Below, piece by piece: positions 17,417 through 26,219 of a stretch of DNA of 64,000 nucleotides. The stretch is from Leuconostoc miyukkimchii. GTDB taxonomy: Bacteria; Bacillota; Bacilli; Lactobacillales; Lactobacillaceae. Within the stretch, counting starts at the first letter, position 1, and each line of letters starts with the position of its first letter. A model generated the notes under the pieces. That model was given only the letters and a program-made list of their open reading frames with translations, ran no database searches and was not told the DNA's origin. A program made the position numbers and the translations under genes. The stretch is taken from contig NZ_BPKY01000006.1 in assembly GCF_019656055.1 (NCBI RefSeq), positions 124,001 to 188,000 of the forward strand, given 5' to 3'.

Positions 17417-17433
17417 AGTTCACTTTGTGAACT
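17417..17433. promoter_or_regulatory. Palindrome at the rex promoter, possible operator
   Basis: Perfect 7-bp inverted repeat AGTTCAC-TTT-GTGAACT near the expected transcription start of rex. The half-sites are in the opposite order to the usual Rex box, so assignment to Rex is uncertain. Confidence 0.35.
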
Positions 17434-17444
17434 TTTGCATAACT

Positions 17445-17474
17445 ATTATATCACAAAAATAGGTATTTCACCAA
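17445..17474 (-). promoter_or_regulatory. Predicted rex promoter
   Basis: Minus-strand TATAAT (-10, 17445-17450) with a weak TTGGTG (-35, 17469-17474) at 18 nt spacing. Confidence 0.5.
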
Positions 17475-17497
17475 AAGATAGTGAGGTATTCACAAAC

Positions 17498-18523
17498 TTA
17501 ATTCTGCTCTAGCAAATCAAAATCTAATCCTGGTGCTGTGTTAAGATCCAGCCCAGCAAAGTGTCCTTGCTTATAATTCCAATACCCTGCTGCACCAATC
17601 ATCGCAGCGTTATCTCCCGTATATTGTCGCGGTACAGGAATAAATTTAATCGCTGCAAAAGCGTCTTTTTCCAATAACTCTGCTAACGTCTGACGTAACT
17701 GTGAATTTGCTGCGACACCTCCAGCTACCACAAAACTTTTAACTGGAAAATCTGATAACGCACGTTGCGTTCTGCCAACTAAGGCGTCCACTACCGCATT
17801 TTGAAAGCTCGTAGCTAAATTATTATGATCTATTGTTTCCCCTTTTTGTTCGGCATGGTGGACATAATTAATCACCGCACTTTTTAATCCTGAAAAGCTA
17901 AAATCATAGTTATCTTCATGTGCCATCGCTGTTGGGAATTTAATTGTTGCCTGGCCTTTGTGTGCCATTTCATCAATTGTTTTTCCTGCTGGATAAGGGA
18001 GTTTAAGTAATCGACCAACTTTATCGAAGCTTTCTCCTGCAGCATCATCGCGTGTTTCCCCGAGAACTACAAAAGAATTTTCCGTTTTCATCAAAACAAG
18101 CTCAGTATGCCCACCAGATACCATTAAGGCAAGCGCAGGATATATAATTGGTTCATTAAAGTTAGCTGCAGCAATATGTCCTGCCAAATGGTTTACTGGT
18201 ATAATTGGCAGATTATGTGCTAAAGCAAAAGTTTTTGCGCCCATCAAACCAACTAGTAGCGAACCAACCAAACCCGGTCCATAAGTGACCGCAACTGCAT
18301 CCAATTCTGATGGCTTCACGTTCGCCTGTTGCAGCGCGTCATCTAAAACACGTGTGATCCATTCAATATGGTGACGACTTGCGACTTCTGGAACAATACC
18401 CCCAAAACGTTGATGTGAATTAATTTGTGTGGCAACGGCATTGCTTAATATTATATGCCCGTCTTCAACAATAGCAACACTTGTTTCATCGGCACTTGAT
18501 TCAAAAGATATGATTTTAGTCAT
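17498..18523 (-). CDS. tsaD: tRNA N6-adenosine threonylcarbamoyltransferase TsaD
   Basis: A 341-residue ASKHA-fold metalloenzyme that transfers threonylcarbamoyl to A37 of ANN-decoding tRNAs. Motifs: [17 protein letters not shown] at the start, metal-binding [10 protein letters not shown] (about 111-120) and [11 protein letters not shown]. It works with TsaB (19.5-20.2 kb) and the threonylcarbamoyl-AMP made by TsaC (24.2-25.2 kb). The start overlaps the rimI stop by 4 nt, in the order tsaB-rimI-rimI-tsaD. TsaE is not found in this window. Confidence 0.97.
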   Translation of the reverse strand: MTKIISFESSADETSVAIVEDGHIILSNAVATQINSHQRFGGIVPEVASRHHIEWITRVLDDALQQANVKPSELDAVAVTYGPGLVGSLLVGLMGAKTFALAHNLPIIPVNHLAGHIAAANFNEPIIYPALALMVSGGHTELVLMKTENSFVVLGETRDDAAGESFDKVGRLLKLPYPAGKTIDEMAHKGQATIKFPTAMAHEDNYDFSFSGLKSAVINYVHHAEQKGETIDHNNLATSFQNAVVDALVGRTQRALSDFPVKSFVVAGGVAANSQLRQTLAELLEKDAFAAIKFIPVPRQYTGDNAAMIGAAGYWNYKQGHFAGLDLNTAPGLDFDLLEQN

Positions 18524-18972
18524 AACATCATTGTGTTGACATCATCAGATTTAATTTCTGTCAACATTTTCCTCTCCATCATAATAGCAGCATGGCCGTT
18601 TTTATAATACTTTTCACGACGATAATATGCGCTAAATCCTAATTTTTCATATAAATAGATAGCAGCTAAATTGTTCTCATCTACTTCTAACAAAAAACGT
18701 TCCACGTTTGGTAATGTGATGATTTTTGTTAAAAGTGATTCAGCAATACCTTGATGTTGCATATCAGGATGAACCGCAACACTACCAATTTCAACTTCAT
18801 CTAGTATTTGCGTGATGCCTACAAAGCCACCTTCAGTTATAAAATATTGACTTCTTGGACTCACAAGTTCGTGTTCAAACATTGATTGTGGCCAGGGAGA
18901 AGGTGCAAAGGCAGCCTCAGCAATATTAAATATTTGCTCACTATCTTCAATTGTTGCTAATCTTATTATCAA
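18520..18972 (-). CDS. rimI: RimI-type protein N-acetyltransferase (second of two)
   Basis: A 150-residue GNAT protein: [18 protein letters not shown] (acetyl-CoA pyrophosphate loop) and [20 protein letters not shown], the typical RimI C-terminus. RimI acetylates the N-terminal alanine of ribosomal protein S18; its clustering with tsaB/tsaD is widespread. This copy is next to tsaD and is the better match to the classic RimI length. It overlaps the preceding acetyltransferase gene by 26 nt. Confidence 0.85.
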   Translation of the reverse strand: MIIRLATIEDSEQIFNIAEAAFAPSPWPQSMFEHELVSPRSQYFITEGGFVGITQILDEVEIGSVAVHPDMQHQGIAESLLTKIITLPNVERFLLEVDENNLAAIYLYEKLGFSAYYRREKYYKNGHAAIMMERKMLTEIKSDDVNTMML

Positions 18973-19504
18973 TTTTTTTTACCATTGAAACTGCATCTTC
19001 GTGATCGCCCATATAATATCCCGGTTTAATGCCGCTTTTTTGAAAACCTAACCTCTGATATAAAGTAATTGCCCTATGATTGGAAGCGCGTGCCTCTAAA
19101 CTCATTGTGACAATACCCACATGTTGTGAGAAGTCAGCCATTTCATTGATCATAATTGTACCTAGACCAGCGTTTTGCCAGATTGGTACAACGGCAATAT
19201 TGGTGATATGCATGTCTTTTTTATCACGTTGATAAGCGCCACCTGCAAAGCCAATAACTTGACTGTGGCGCTCTACCACTAAGTATAAACGAACTTGAGT
19301 TCTTGACAATTCGCTTAAAAAATCGCGCAATAGCCAAGGCGCGGAACCAGCATACACTGCTTCTTCTATACGTACTAAGCTATCAATATCTTCAACCGTC
19401 GCATAACGTAATATGAAAGAATAGCCTTTTGAATCGACTACTTTTTCTTGAAATTTTGGTAATGTCGCTGGCAATTTATTAGATTTGTTAAATTTCAAAA
19501 ACAT
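18947..19504 (-). CDS. GNAT acetyltransferase, RimI-like (first of two)
   Basis: A 185-residue GNAT protein with an N-terminal extension (about 1-35) before the domain. Motifs: ITNIAVVPIWQNAGLGTIMI (about 110-129) and RAITLYQRLGFQKSGIKPGYY. An upstream TTG at 19540 is possible, but the ATG at 19504 is preferred; AGGTGAGG lies 15 nt upstream. The start lies inside the end of tsaB. It may be a second RimI with a different protein target. Confidence 0.75.
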   Translation of the reverse strand: MFLKFNKSNKLPATLPKFQEKVVDSKGYSFILRYATVEDIDSLVRIEEAVYAGSAPWLLRDFLSELSRTQVRLYLVVERHSQVIGFAGGAYQRDKKDMHITNIAVVPIWQNAGLGTIMINEMADFSQHVGIVTMSLEARASNHRAITLYQRLGFQKSGIKPGYYMGDHEDAVSMVKKIDNKISNN

Positions 19505-20198
19505 AATTTTCAGGGTTATCCTCACCTGGATGTGCTGCAATCCAGTTCAACTCTGCTTGCGTTTTGCGCAAATACTTTGGATTAAAATGATCATGGTTTA
19601 TAACAGGTGATGCCTCATTACCCAAAGACACAATACCTTGACCATCCGGCAAGCTTTCGCTCGGACTTAATATACGAGCACGAGAACCAAATGTTTCATT
19701 AATAGCTGTAGAAAAAATATCAGTATCACCCAAAAAAGTGATAGGTTCATTTTGCGTTTTTAGCCAAGCAAACAAGTTTGCAATTGGCTGATGTGCATCT
19801 GCAAAAACATTTTGCCCATTTAAGTAAACGCCAGCAAAAACATTATCATTACGCGCATTAAATAACGGCACAACCAACCCTACATGATTAACCTGTTGCG
19901 CTAAAATAGCTAGACTAGAAATACCCACTAATTCCGTAGATAAAGTGCTAGCCAATACCTTAGCCACCGTGACACCAATTCTCAAACCAGTAAATGATCC
20001 TGGACCTTGTGCTACGATAATACGATCAATGTCACCCAATTGCCAATTTTGTGCAGCTATTGTATTTTGAATGGCTGGTAGCAACTGAATTGAATGGTTC
20101 CGTGCCTCGTTAGTTGAAAAAACACGCAGGACTTTATTATCTTCCGCCAAACTCACTGTCAGTGGTTGGTTACTTGTATCAAATGCTAAAATCTTCAT
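19488..20198 (-). CDS. tsaB: TsaB, t6A biosynthesis scaffold
   Basis: A 236-residue ASKHA-like protein, starting MKILAFDTSNQPLTVSLAED and containing VAQGPGSFTGLRIGVTVAK (about 63-81), the signature of TsaB. It lacks the metal-binding His pair of TsaD and serves as its obligate partner in the threonylcarbamoyl-transfer complex. It is the first gene of tsaB-GNAT-rimI-tsaD; the downstream ORF begins within its last codons. Confidence 0.95.
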   Translation of the reverse strand: MKILAFDTSNQPLTVSLAEDNKVLRVFSTNEARNHSIQLLPAIQNTIAAQNWQLGDIDRIIVAQGPGSFTGLRIGVTVAKVLASTLSTELVGISSLAILAQQVNHVGLVVPLFNARNDNVFAGVYLNGQNVFADAHQPIANLFAWLKTQNEPITFLGDTDIFSTAINETFGSRARILSPSESLPDGQGIVSLGNEASPVINHDHFNPKYLRKTQAELNWIAAHPGEDNPENYVFEI

Positions 20199-20216
20199 AA
20201 GTTTAATTTTAACATA

Positions 20217-20240
20217 AAAAAGCTACCATACGGCAGCTTT
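20217..20240 (-). terminator. Terminator of the sigma/anti-sigma transcript
   Basis: Stem AAAGCT-CC/GG-AGCTTT with a single mismatch, followed on the minus strand by six T residues. It separates the anti-sigma gene from tsaB. Confidence 0.7.
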
Positions 20241-20351
20241 AATTCATCCTCGATGTAATCGTTAAAGACTATGATATTTTCAACATATTTAATTAAACAT
20301 CATACAACTTAACTAAATTTTGACCATTTTTTATCTCATCCTAATTGGTTG

Positions 20352-21380
20352 TTATTTAATTGGTTTTTGATAAGGCATAATAGGTGTCGTGACACCTACA
20401 TTTGTTGCGTAAACATAAGATAAATTGTCTAATTTTGCTAGATTTTCTGTCCGACCTGTCACAATGACCCCAGCAAATTTAGCTGTTTTTAAAGTCGGTG
20501 CTAATTGTTTCTGGGCATCCTTTGCAACATCAATATCATTAATAACCCCTTTATTAGTTTCTGATTGTAATGCTTTTTTTAATCCCTGATAACCAACATA
20601 CTGATTGCTATCAAGCTCATCACTAAACTTATCCACTAGCTCTCCACTCCCATCATCTTTAGCATTCAAACCAATATATGCATCAATACCACTTAATGTA
20701 TCTAAACGTGGCGTATGTAAACCAAGCCAATAGTAATTAATCATTACATTTTTTGGTATCATTTTTAAAATATCATCATACTTGTACCGCTTATCAAATG
20801 TGATTGCAATCTCACCTAATGTATTAGGTAAGTCATTTAAAGTTGATGCCTCATGTGTTGGTTTGATTGGGGTCAGTAATTTTGATTTTTTCTGCTGTTT
20901 GTCATACCATTTTGGATAGGCACGGTTAAAAAAAATAGGCTCCTTTTGTTGTGTTTTTCGATTTGTTGCCATAATGTTAACATTTTTTGTGTTTTCGCTC
21001 GTATATATATTAGGTGATATGTCATTTCCACCTTCTCTGCCACTTAAATTAAAACTCACACTTTTTTCTGGATAAGCTACATGATAACCATCGACATTTT
21101 TTTCACGATCACTTGATAGTGTTGATCTTGTCATAGCCGTTAACGAATAATGCTGAGAAGTTGATATAATGTTAGGTGAATAGATCAAATCTTCAATATT
21201 AAACTGTTCAATCTGCTGGTCGGCTTGCTTTTGCATTTGTTTTCCAATTATATTTCTTGTCAGTAGAGTCACACTACCACCAATTAAAACTGTCATCATA
21301 CCCGAAATCAATGCAGTTTTAATCCACTTCTTACGCTTTTCTTTTTTAATTATTTTTTCAAAATTTTGATTGTCACTCAT
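20352..21380 (-). CDS. Anti-sigma factor (sigma regulator N/C domains)
   Basis: A 342-residue single-span protein: cytosolic N-terminus with IIKKEKRKKWIKT, membrane helix at about 18-40, and an extracytoplasmic domain ending in GVIVTGRTENLAKL and YVYATNVGVTTPIMPYQKP. This matches Firmicute 'sigma factor regulator' proteins encoded next to ECF sigma factors. It should hold the sigma factor inactive until an envelope signal is sensed. Its start overlaps the sigma stop by 4 nt, supporting stoichiometric production. Confidence 0.85.
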   Translation of the reverse strand: MSDNQNFEKIIKKEKRKKWIKTALISGMMTVLIGGSVTLLTRNIIGKQMQKQADQQIEQFNIEDLIYSPNIISTSQHYSLTAMTRSTLSSDREKNVDGYHVAYPEKSVSFNLSGREGGNDISPNIYTSENTKNVNIMATNRKTQQKEPIFFNRAYPKWYDKQQKKSKLLTPIKPTHEASTLNDLPNTLGEIAITFDKRYKYDDILKMIPKNVMINYYWLGLHTPRLDTLSGIDAYIGLNAKDDGSGELVDKFSDELDSNQYVGYQGLKKALQSETNKGVINDIDVAKDAQKQLAPTLKTAKFAGVIVTGRTENLAKLDNLSYVYATNVGVTTPIMPYQKPIK

Positions 21381-21856
21381 GTTTGTTCCCTTTCCATTCT
21401 ATGTTTAAGTTGTTGCCTTGTTCGATATAAATCAACTTTTATTTTAGATTCGCTTACATCATATATTGTAGCAATCTCTCGAATTCGTTTGCGGTCATCA
21501 TAATATAACAATACCAGTGATTTTTGATAGTCATCTAACTCATCTAATGCTTGCTGCAGCACCGTATGTTTTATCATATCTGGTGCAATGTCAGAATACT
21601 GTGTATATTGTGCTAATAAAATATCACGATATCTTTTTTGACGACGATATAAATCATAAAACTTTGACAAAGCCACCCGATATAACCAAGGTCTTAATTT
21701 ATTAGGTGGTAAAACAAGATCAGTTTGAATGAGTTTAACAAACACATCTTGTACAATATCTTCTGCATCTTGCTTTTGAATTTTTTTATTAATCAAAAAG
21801 CCAGTGAGTTCATATGATATGTCAATTAACAGTTGTTCATAGTAATCGATCTTCAT
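21377..21856 (-). CDS. ECF-type sigma-70 family RNA polymerase sigma factor
   Basis: A 159-residue two-domain sigma factor. Region 2 contains DAEDIVQDVFVKLIQTD and RPWLYRVALSKFYDLYRRQKR (about 25-78); region 4 contains LVLLYYDDRKRIREIATIYDVSESKIKVDLYRTR (described in part, about 115-148). It is co-transcribed with its anti-sigma factor. A candidate ECF promoter (TGTAAC-N16-CGTTAT) lies directly upstream, suggesting autoregulation. The inducing signal is unknown; envelope stress is the usual one. Confidence 0.92.
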   Translation of the reverse strand: MKIDYYEQLLIDISYELTGFLINKKIQKQDAEDIVQDVFVKLIQTDLVLPPNKLRPWLYRVALSKFYDLYRRQKRYRDILLAQYTQYSDIAPDMIKHTVLQQALDELDDYQKSLVLLYYDDRKRIREIATIYDVSESKIKVDLYRTRQQLKHRMEREQT

Positions 21857-21878
21857 TTTTCTCCCCCCTTCTATAGAT

Positions 21879-21906
21879 ATAACGAATAACTCACAAAATG
21901 GTTACA
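21879..21906 (-). promoter_or_regulatory. Candidate ECF sigma promoter (autoregulation)
   Basis: Minus-strand TGTAAC (21901-21906), 16-nt spacer, CGTTAT (21879-21884), similar to the AAC / CGT pattern of Firmicute ECF promoters. It begins 23 nt before the sigma gene, right after the ptsI terminator. Confidence 0.6.
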
Positions 21907-21907
21907 A

Positions 21908-21952
21908 ATAAAAAATGCAAGTATGACTCGTAGCGAGCGATACTTGCATTTT
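21908..21952 (-). terminator. Terminator of ptsHI
   Basis: Perfect 13-bp inverted repeat (21912-21924 with 21940-21952) followed by T residues on the minus strand, just after ptsI. Confidence 0.85.
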
Positions 21953-21967
21953 AAACAAATAACCATT

Positions 21968-23683
21968 TTATTTCGTTGCTGCTTCAACCAATGCGATAAC
22001 TTCTTCATTTGTTTCAGCATCCAAAGCCTTTTCAGATAACAGCTTCATGTCAGCTGTACTTAGCTTTTTCATCAATGAACGGGTCTGCAGAACAGATGGT
22101 GCGCTCATTGAAAATTCATCTAATCCCATACCCATCAAAATAGGTACAGCAATAGGATCACCGGCCATTTCACCACACATAGCAACAAATTTACCTTCGT
22201 TATGAGCAGCGGAAATAACAGTATTAATTAAGCGTAAGATTGATGGATTGTAAGGTTGATAAAGATATGCTACCTTATCATTTCCACGATCTGCAGCCAT
22301 AGTGTATCCAATTAAATCATTTGTTCCAATTGAGAAAAAGTCAACTTCCTTAGCAAATTTGTCAGCTAATACTGCAGCGGCAGGAATCTCAATCATAATA
22401 CCTAATTTAATATCACCTATTTTCACGTCTGCTTTTTCAAGCTTAGCACGTTCTTCTAGGTAAATGCTTTTGGCAGCACGGAATTCCGCTAATGTTGCAA
22501 TCATTGGAAACATAATCCACAAATTGCCATAGGCAGATGCACGTAGTAAGGCACGCAATTGTGTACGGAATATTTCTGTTTGATCTAATGAAATACGAAT
22601 TGCACGATACCCTAAGAACGGATTTTCTTCTTCAGGTAACTTCCAATAGCTCAGATTTTTATCGCCACCAATATCCATTGTACGAACAGTCACCGGCTTA
22701 CCAGCCATTTTTTCGACAACAGCTTTGTATGCTTCAAACTGTTCATCTTCTGTTGGTAAGTGATCTGATTCCATATACAAGAATTCAGTACGGTATAATC
22801 CTACACCTTCTGAGCCATTCTCCAGTACTGCGTCCATGTCTTTAGGTGAACCAATGTTAGCACCTAACACAAAATTTTTACCATCTGCGCTAACGGACTG
22901 TTGATCTTTTAACAAGGCCCATTCAGCACGTTGTGCCAAATAGTCTGCTGCTTTTTGTTGGTAAATTGCCAACGTATCAGCGTCTGGATCAACAATCACA
23001 TTACCAGTCAAACCATCAACAATCACAGTCACACCAGCAGTTACCTCTCGAGTGGCTGATTCAGTGCCTACAACTGCAGGAATTTCAAGCGTACGCGCCA
23101 TAATAGAAGCATGTGCTGTTCGTCCGCCCAAGTCTGTCAAAATACCCTTAACAAACTTACGATCAAGTTGTGATGTATCAGAAGGTGTTAAATCCTTAGC
23201 TACCAAAACAACTTCATCTGAAATTAACGCAGGATTAGGTAATGCTATGTTCAAAAGATGAGACAAAATACGCTTAGTAACATCACGAATATCTGCTGCA
23301 CGTTCTTGCATATATGCGTTATCAGTCATCGCTTCAAACATGCCTATATACATGTCCGTTACTTCTTTAACTGCTTGTTCAGCGTTAACTTTGTCATCAG
23401 CAATTTTTTGTTTAATTGCACCTGACATTTCTGGATCGGATAAAACCATTAAGTGCGCTTCAAAAACCTGAGCTTCATCAGCACCTAGATTTTTTTCAGC
23501 TCTAGATTTAATGATTTCAACATCAGCGCTAGCAGCCTTCAAAGCATCGTCGACACGTACTTGTTCAGCCGTTACATCTGTAATTGTTGTCTTATTAAAA
23601 GACAAATCTGGATCAACTAACAAATATGCTTTAGCAATTGCTATACCATTACTTGCCGCGATTCCTTTGAAGTTATTAGACAT
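21968..23683 (-). CDS. ptsI: PTS enzyme I
   Basis: A 571-residue phosphoenolpyruvate-protein phosphotransferase. The phosphohistidine lies in [20 protein letters not shown] (about 182-201). The PEP-binding C-terminal barrel shows [28 protein letters not shown] and [10 protein letters not shown]. It starts the phosphate relay to HPr and on to ManL (3.8-4.7 kb). It follows ptsH by 2 nt. Length and motifs are canonical. Confidence 0.98.
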   Translation of the reverse strand: MSNNFKGIAASNGIAIAKAYLLVDPDLSFNKTTITDVTAEQVRVDDALKAASADVEIIKSRAEKNLGADEAQVFEAHLMVLSDPEMSGAIKQKIADDKVNAEQAVKEVTDMYIGMFEAMTDNAYMQERAADIRDVTKRILSHLLNIALPNPALISDEVVLVAKDLTPSDTSQLDRKFVKGILTDLGGRTAHASIMARTLEIPAVVGTESATREVTAGVTVIVDGLTGNVIVDPDADTLAIYQQKAADYLAQRAEWALLKDQQSVSADGKNFVLGANIGSPKDMDAVLENGSEGVGLYRTEFLYMESDHLPTEDEQFEAYKAVVEKMAGKPVTVRTMDIGGDKNLSYWKLPEEENPFLGYRAIRISLDQTEIFRTQLRALLRASAYGNLWIMFPMIATLAEFRAAKSIYLEERAKLEKADVKIGDIKLGIMIEIPAAAVLADKFAKEVDFFSIGTNDLIGYTMAADRGNDKVAYLYQPYNPSILRLINTVISAAHNEGKFVAMCGEMAGDPIAVPILMGMGLDEFSMSAPSVLQTRSLMKKLSTADMKLLSEKALDAETNEEVIALVEAATK

Positions 23684-23685
23684 TT

Positions 23686-23955
23686 TTATTCTGCAAGTCC
23701 TTCTGTTTCCATTGCTTCAGCAATTGCTTTAATTGCAGCTTCTTCATCTTCACCATCTGTCTTGATCGTTACGTCAGCACCTTGACCAACACCCAATGAC
23801 ATTACACCCATGATTGACTTCAAATTAACATCCTTGCCTTGATAAGACAAAGTAACGTCTGAAGTGAACTTTGATGCTGCTTGTACCAACAAAGTTGCTG
23901 GACGCGCATGGATACCTGTTTCTGCTATAATATGAAAATCTTTTGATTGTGCCAT
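23686..23955 (-). CDS. ptsH: HPr phosphocarrier protein
   Basis: An 89-residue protein with catalytic His16 in [12 protein letters not shown] and the regulatory serine, Ser47, in [15 protein letters not shown]. The His form relays phosphate from EI to EIIs; the Ser-phosphorylated form is the CcpA co-repressor in low-GC Gram-positives. It heads ptsHI behind a promoter with a cre site in its spacer. Start supported by AAGGAG. Confidence 0.98.
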   Translation of the reverse strand: MAQSKDFHIIAETGIHARPATLLVQAASKFTSDVTLSYQGKDVNLKSIMGVMSLGVGQGADVTIKTDGEDEEAAIKAIAEAMETEGLAE

Positions 23956-23997
23956 GATTGATTTCTCCTTTTTAGCTGTTAATCAGCTTCTGATATA

Positions 23998-24026
23998 AGT
24001 TTATCAAAGCGCTTACAAAATATCAA
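23998..24026 (-). promoter_or_regulatory. ptsHI promoter with embedded cre site
   Basis: Minus-strand TTGATA (-35, 24021-24026), 17-nt spacer, TAAACT (-10, 23998-24003). The spacer holds a cre-like sequence, TGTAAGCGCTTTGA (24004-24017), so CcpA binding would occlude polymerase. Confidence 0.75.
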
Positions 24027-24097
24027 GTGAATTATCGTGTACATCATTGATATATCAAGCACCATCGTCTAGAATGCCTATTTATCAACGTTTTAAA

Positions 24098-24111
24098 TGT
24101 AAACGTTTACA
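24098..24111. promoter_or_regulatory. Perfectly palindromic cre site
   Basis: TGTAAACGTTTACA, a perfect palindrome matching the ideal cre pattern, about 75 bp upstream of the ptsHI promoter, where CcpA sites often activate. Confidence 0.75.
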
Positions 24112-24141
24112 TATTATTTGAGATTTGTTTTCTGTAAATAA

Positions 24142-24169
24142 AAAATGAGCGTATCTACACGCTCATTTT
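24142..24169 (-). terminator. Terminator after tsaC
   Basis: Perfect 11-bp stem (24142-24152 with 24159-24169) overlapping the tsaC stop codon, with an A-run that reads as T-run on the minus strand. Confidence 0.75.
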
Positions 24170-25176
24170 CACACGTTAAATTCTTGATTACCCGCTGCTT
24201 TCGCTAAACGATTATTAAATGCCTTTCCTATACCAATTGGTGGCATTTTTTCAACATAAATCACGCCAACATGAGGTTCGTCGTCATAAAAACGCAAACC
24301 TGCAAACAACTGTTCTGTGGCATTTTCCAACGTTTCACCAAGAGACCATGTTTGATCTAATGGTATCTGCATAATCGAAATTGTCACATCTTGAGCCATC
24401 ACAACATCGTTTCGTCGCAAAGCTGTTTTCAAATTTAGGACATCTAATCGATCAAACATTATAACTTGTTTGTCTGGCGCGTAATGACGATACTTCATCC
24501 CCGGTGCTTTTGGTGTAACATCACTTGCTACCGATTCTGTACTCGTGGCATCAATCACGGACACCTTCAAGACATCTTCAAGTTGCTTCTGTGTTATAGC
24601 CCCTGGCCGTAAAATGGTTGGTGTCGCAACAGACATATCAACAACCGTAGATTCAACGCCAATTTGAGTTGGTCCATCATCAACAATTGCTGCAATCTTT
24701 CCTTGCATATCATGCCAAACATGTTGAGCAGTTGTTGGTGATGGTTTACCTGAGGTATTGGCACTGGGACCAACAATTGGTACCCCAGCCGCACGGATAA
24801 TGGTGCGCGTTGCTTCATTATCTGGTAAACGAAAAGCCACTGATTGGAGACCGCCTGTTACAATCATTGATACTTTTCCAGGTTTAATTGGTAGGATAAT
24901 TGTCAAAGATCCTGGCCAAAATGCTGACATTAATTGGCGTGCGGCATTTGATACAACCACAAATTGGTCTAATTGTTGTTCATCAGCTATAGTCATAATT
25001 AAAGGATTGTCAGCTGGCCGCCCTTTAGCAGTAAACACTTTTTTAACAGCCGTTTCGTCAGTTGCATTCGCCCCTAAACCATAAACCGTCTCAGTAGGAA
25101 AAGCAACAACTTCACCTGACTTCAGTAACTCACCTGCGTGCTGTACATCTTTATTTGTTAATAATTCCGTTTTCAT
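24169..25176 (-). CDS. tsaC: Threonylcarbamoyl-AMP synthase (TsaC/Sua5)
   Basis: A 335-residue protein. The YrdC domain (about 1-200) has VVAFPTETVYGLGANATDE and KGRPADNPLIMTI, followed by SANTSGKPSPTTAQHV. The C-terminal part (about 225-335) is the Sua5 extension, with PKAPGMKYRHYAP at its start. It makes threonylcarbamoyl-AMP from threonine, bicarbonate and ATP for TsaB/TsaD. An ATG at 25176 is preferred to a TTG two codons earlier; the ribosome site is weak. Gene order tdk-prfA-prmC-tsaC is typical of Firmicutes. Confidence 0.95.
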   Translation of the reverse strand: MKTELLTNKDVQHAGELLKSGEVVAFPTETVYGLGANATDETAVKKVFTAKGRPADNPLIMTIADEQQLDQFVVVSNAARQLMSAFWPGSLTIILPIKPGKVSMIVTGGLQSVAFRLPDNEATRTIIRAAGVPIVGPSANTSGKPSPTTAQHVWHDMQGKIAAIVDDGPTQIGVESTVVDMSVATPTILRPGAITQKQLEDVLKVSVIDATSTESVASDVTPKAPGMKYRHYAPDKQVIMFDRLDVLNLKTALRRNDVVMAQDVTISIMQIPLDQTWSLGETLENATEQLFAGLRFYDDEPHVGVIYVEKMPPIGIGKAFNNRLAKAAGNQEFNV

Positions 25177-25218
25177 TATCAAAAGTGTATGCTAATATCT
25201 ATATTAAAATTAACACAT

Positions 25219-26217
25219 CTATCCTTTCACCACTCGTACCATTCTATCCAGGCCAGCAAAATCTTTTTTTAACGTGACTTCCGCATTTGGGAGCGCACGT
25301 TGCATCATGTCAACAATCTGTTGCCCTTGCTTATAACCAATTTCAAAATATGCGCGACCATGATCTGACAAATGTTGATTTAACCCATCTGCAATTTTTT
25401 CATAAATCGCTAGTCCAGCATGATCAGCAAATAATGCTGTATGTGGTTCATATTCTAAGACATTGGTATCTATTTCGTTTTCATCCGCCATGGCAATATA
25501 AGGCGGGTTACTCACAATTATATCAAATTCGAGATCATCTAAAGCATCAAACACATCGCTTTCAACCAAGTGTAAGTAATTTAAACCAAAACGTTGCGCG
25601 TTAAGTTCAGCAACTGCTAGGGCATCTGATGAAATATCTGCCGCAAAGCCTCGTACACGTGGATTTTCTAACATTAAAGTTTGAATAATTGCACCCGATC
25701 CAGTGCCAATATCTAATACAGATATTGGCTTGCCAGTTGTTTCTCCAGCATCTTTTAAAACCCATTCAACAAGTTGCTCAGTTTCAGGTCGAGGTATCAA
25801 AACACGATCATCAACCATAAACTCACGACCATAAAATGGTGCATGTCCTAATATATACTGTACTGGCTCATTATTCATGAGTTTAGCAAGCCATTGTGGC
25901 CAAATAGCTGCTAGATCTGCAGGCATTTGGCGTGTAATATTGGCACGTAAATAAGCATAATTAATATTTAACGCACCACTCAACAAAAAATCTACATTAT
26001 CTTGCGCATCATCTTTTGGCATACCAATACCAGTCAACTCTGCTATTGCCCACTTACGACCTTCAAGTAATGAAATCTTAACATCGCTTGGTTGAATTGG
26101 TTTTTGAATATCATCCCAGTCAAACCATTTTGGTGCCGTCAATTTATCTGACATTATTTTACGTGTCTCTGTGTTTGGCTTAAACTGTTTTGGCGTTTCA
26201 AAATTTTTTTTATCCAT
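25219..26217 (-). CDS. prmC: Release factor glutamine methyltransferase PrmC
   Basis: A 332-residue SAM-dependent methyltransferase acting on the GGQ glutamine of release factors. Signature NPPY occurs as IVSNPPYIAM; SAM motif VLDIGTGSGAI; substrate loop RVLIPRPETEQLVEW. The first ATG directly follows the prfA stop, and the first ~21 residues look like an extension; an internal Met at 26154 is an alternative, neither with a strong ribosome site. Its substrate RF1 is encoded immediately upstream. Confidence 0.95.
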   Translation of the reverse strand: MDKKNFETPKQFKPNTETRKIMSDKLTAPKWFDWDDIQKPIQPSDVKISLLEGRKWAIAELTGIGMPKDDAQDNVDFLLSGALNINYAYLRANITRQMPADLAAIWPQWLAKLMNNEPVQYILGHAPFYGREFMVDDRVLIPRPETEQLVEWVLKDAGETTGKPISVLDIGTGSGAIIQTLMLENPRVRGFAADISSDALAVAELNAQRFGLNYLHLVESDVFDALDDLEFDIIVSNPPYIAMADENEIDTNVLEYEPHTALFADHAGLAIYEKIADGLNQHLSDHGRAYFEIGYKQGQQIVDMMQRALPNAEVTLKKDFAGLDRMVRVVKG

Positions 26218-26219
26218 AA

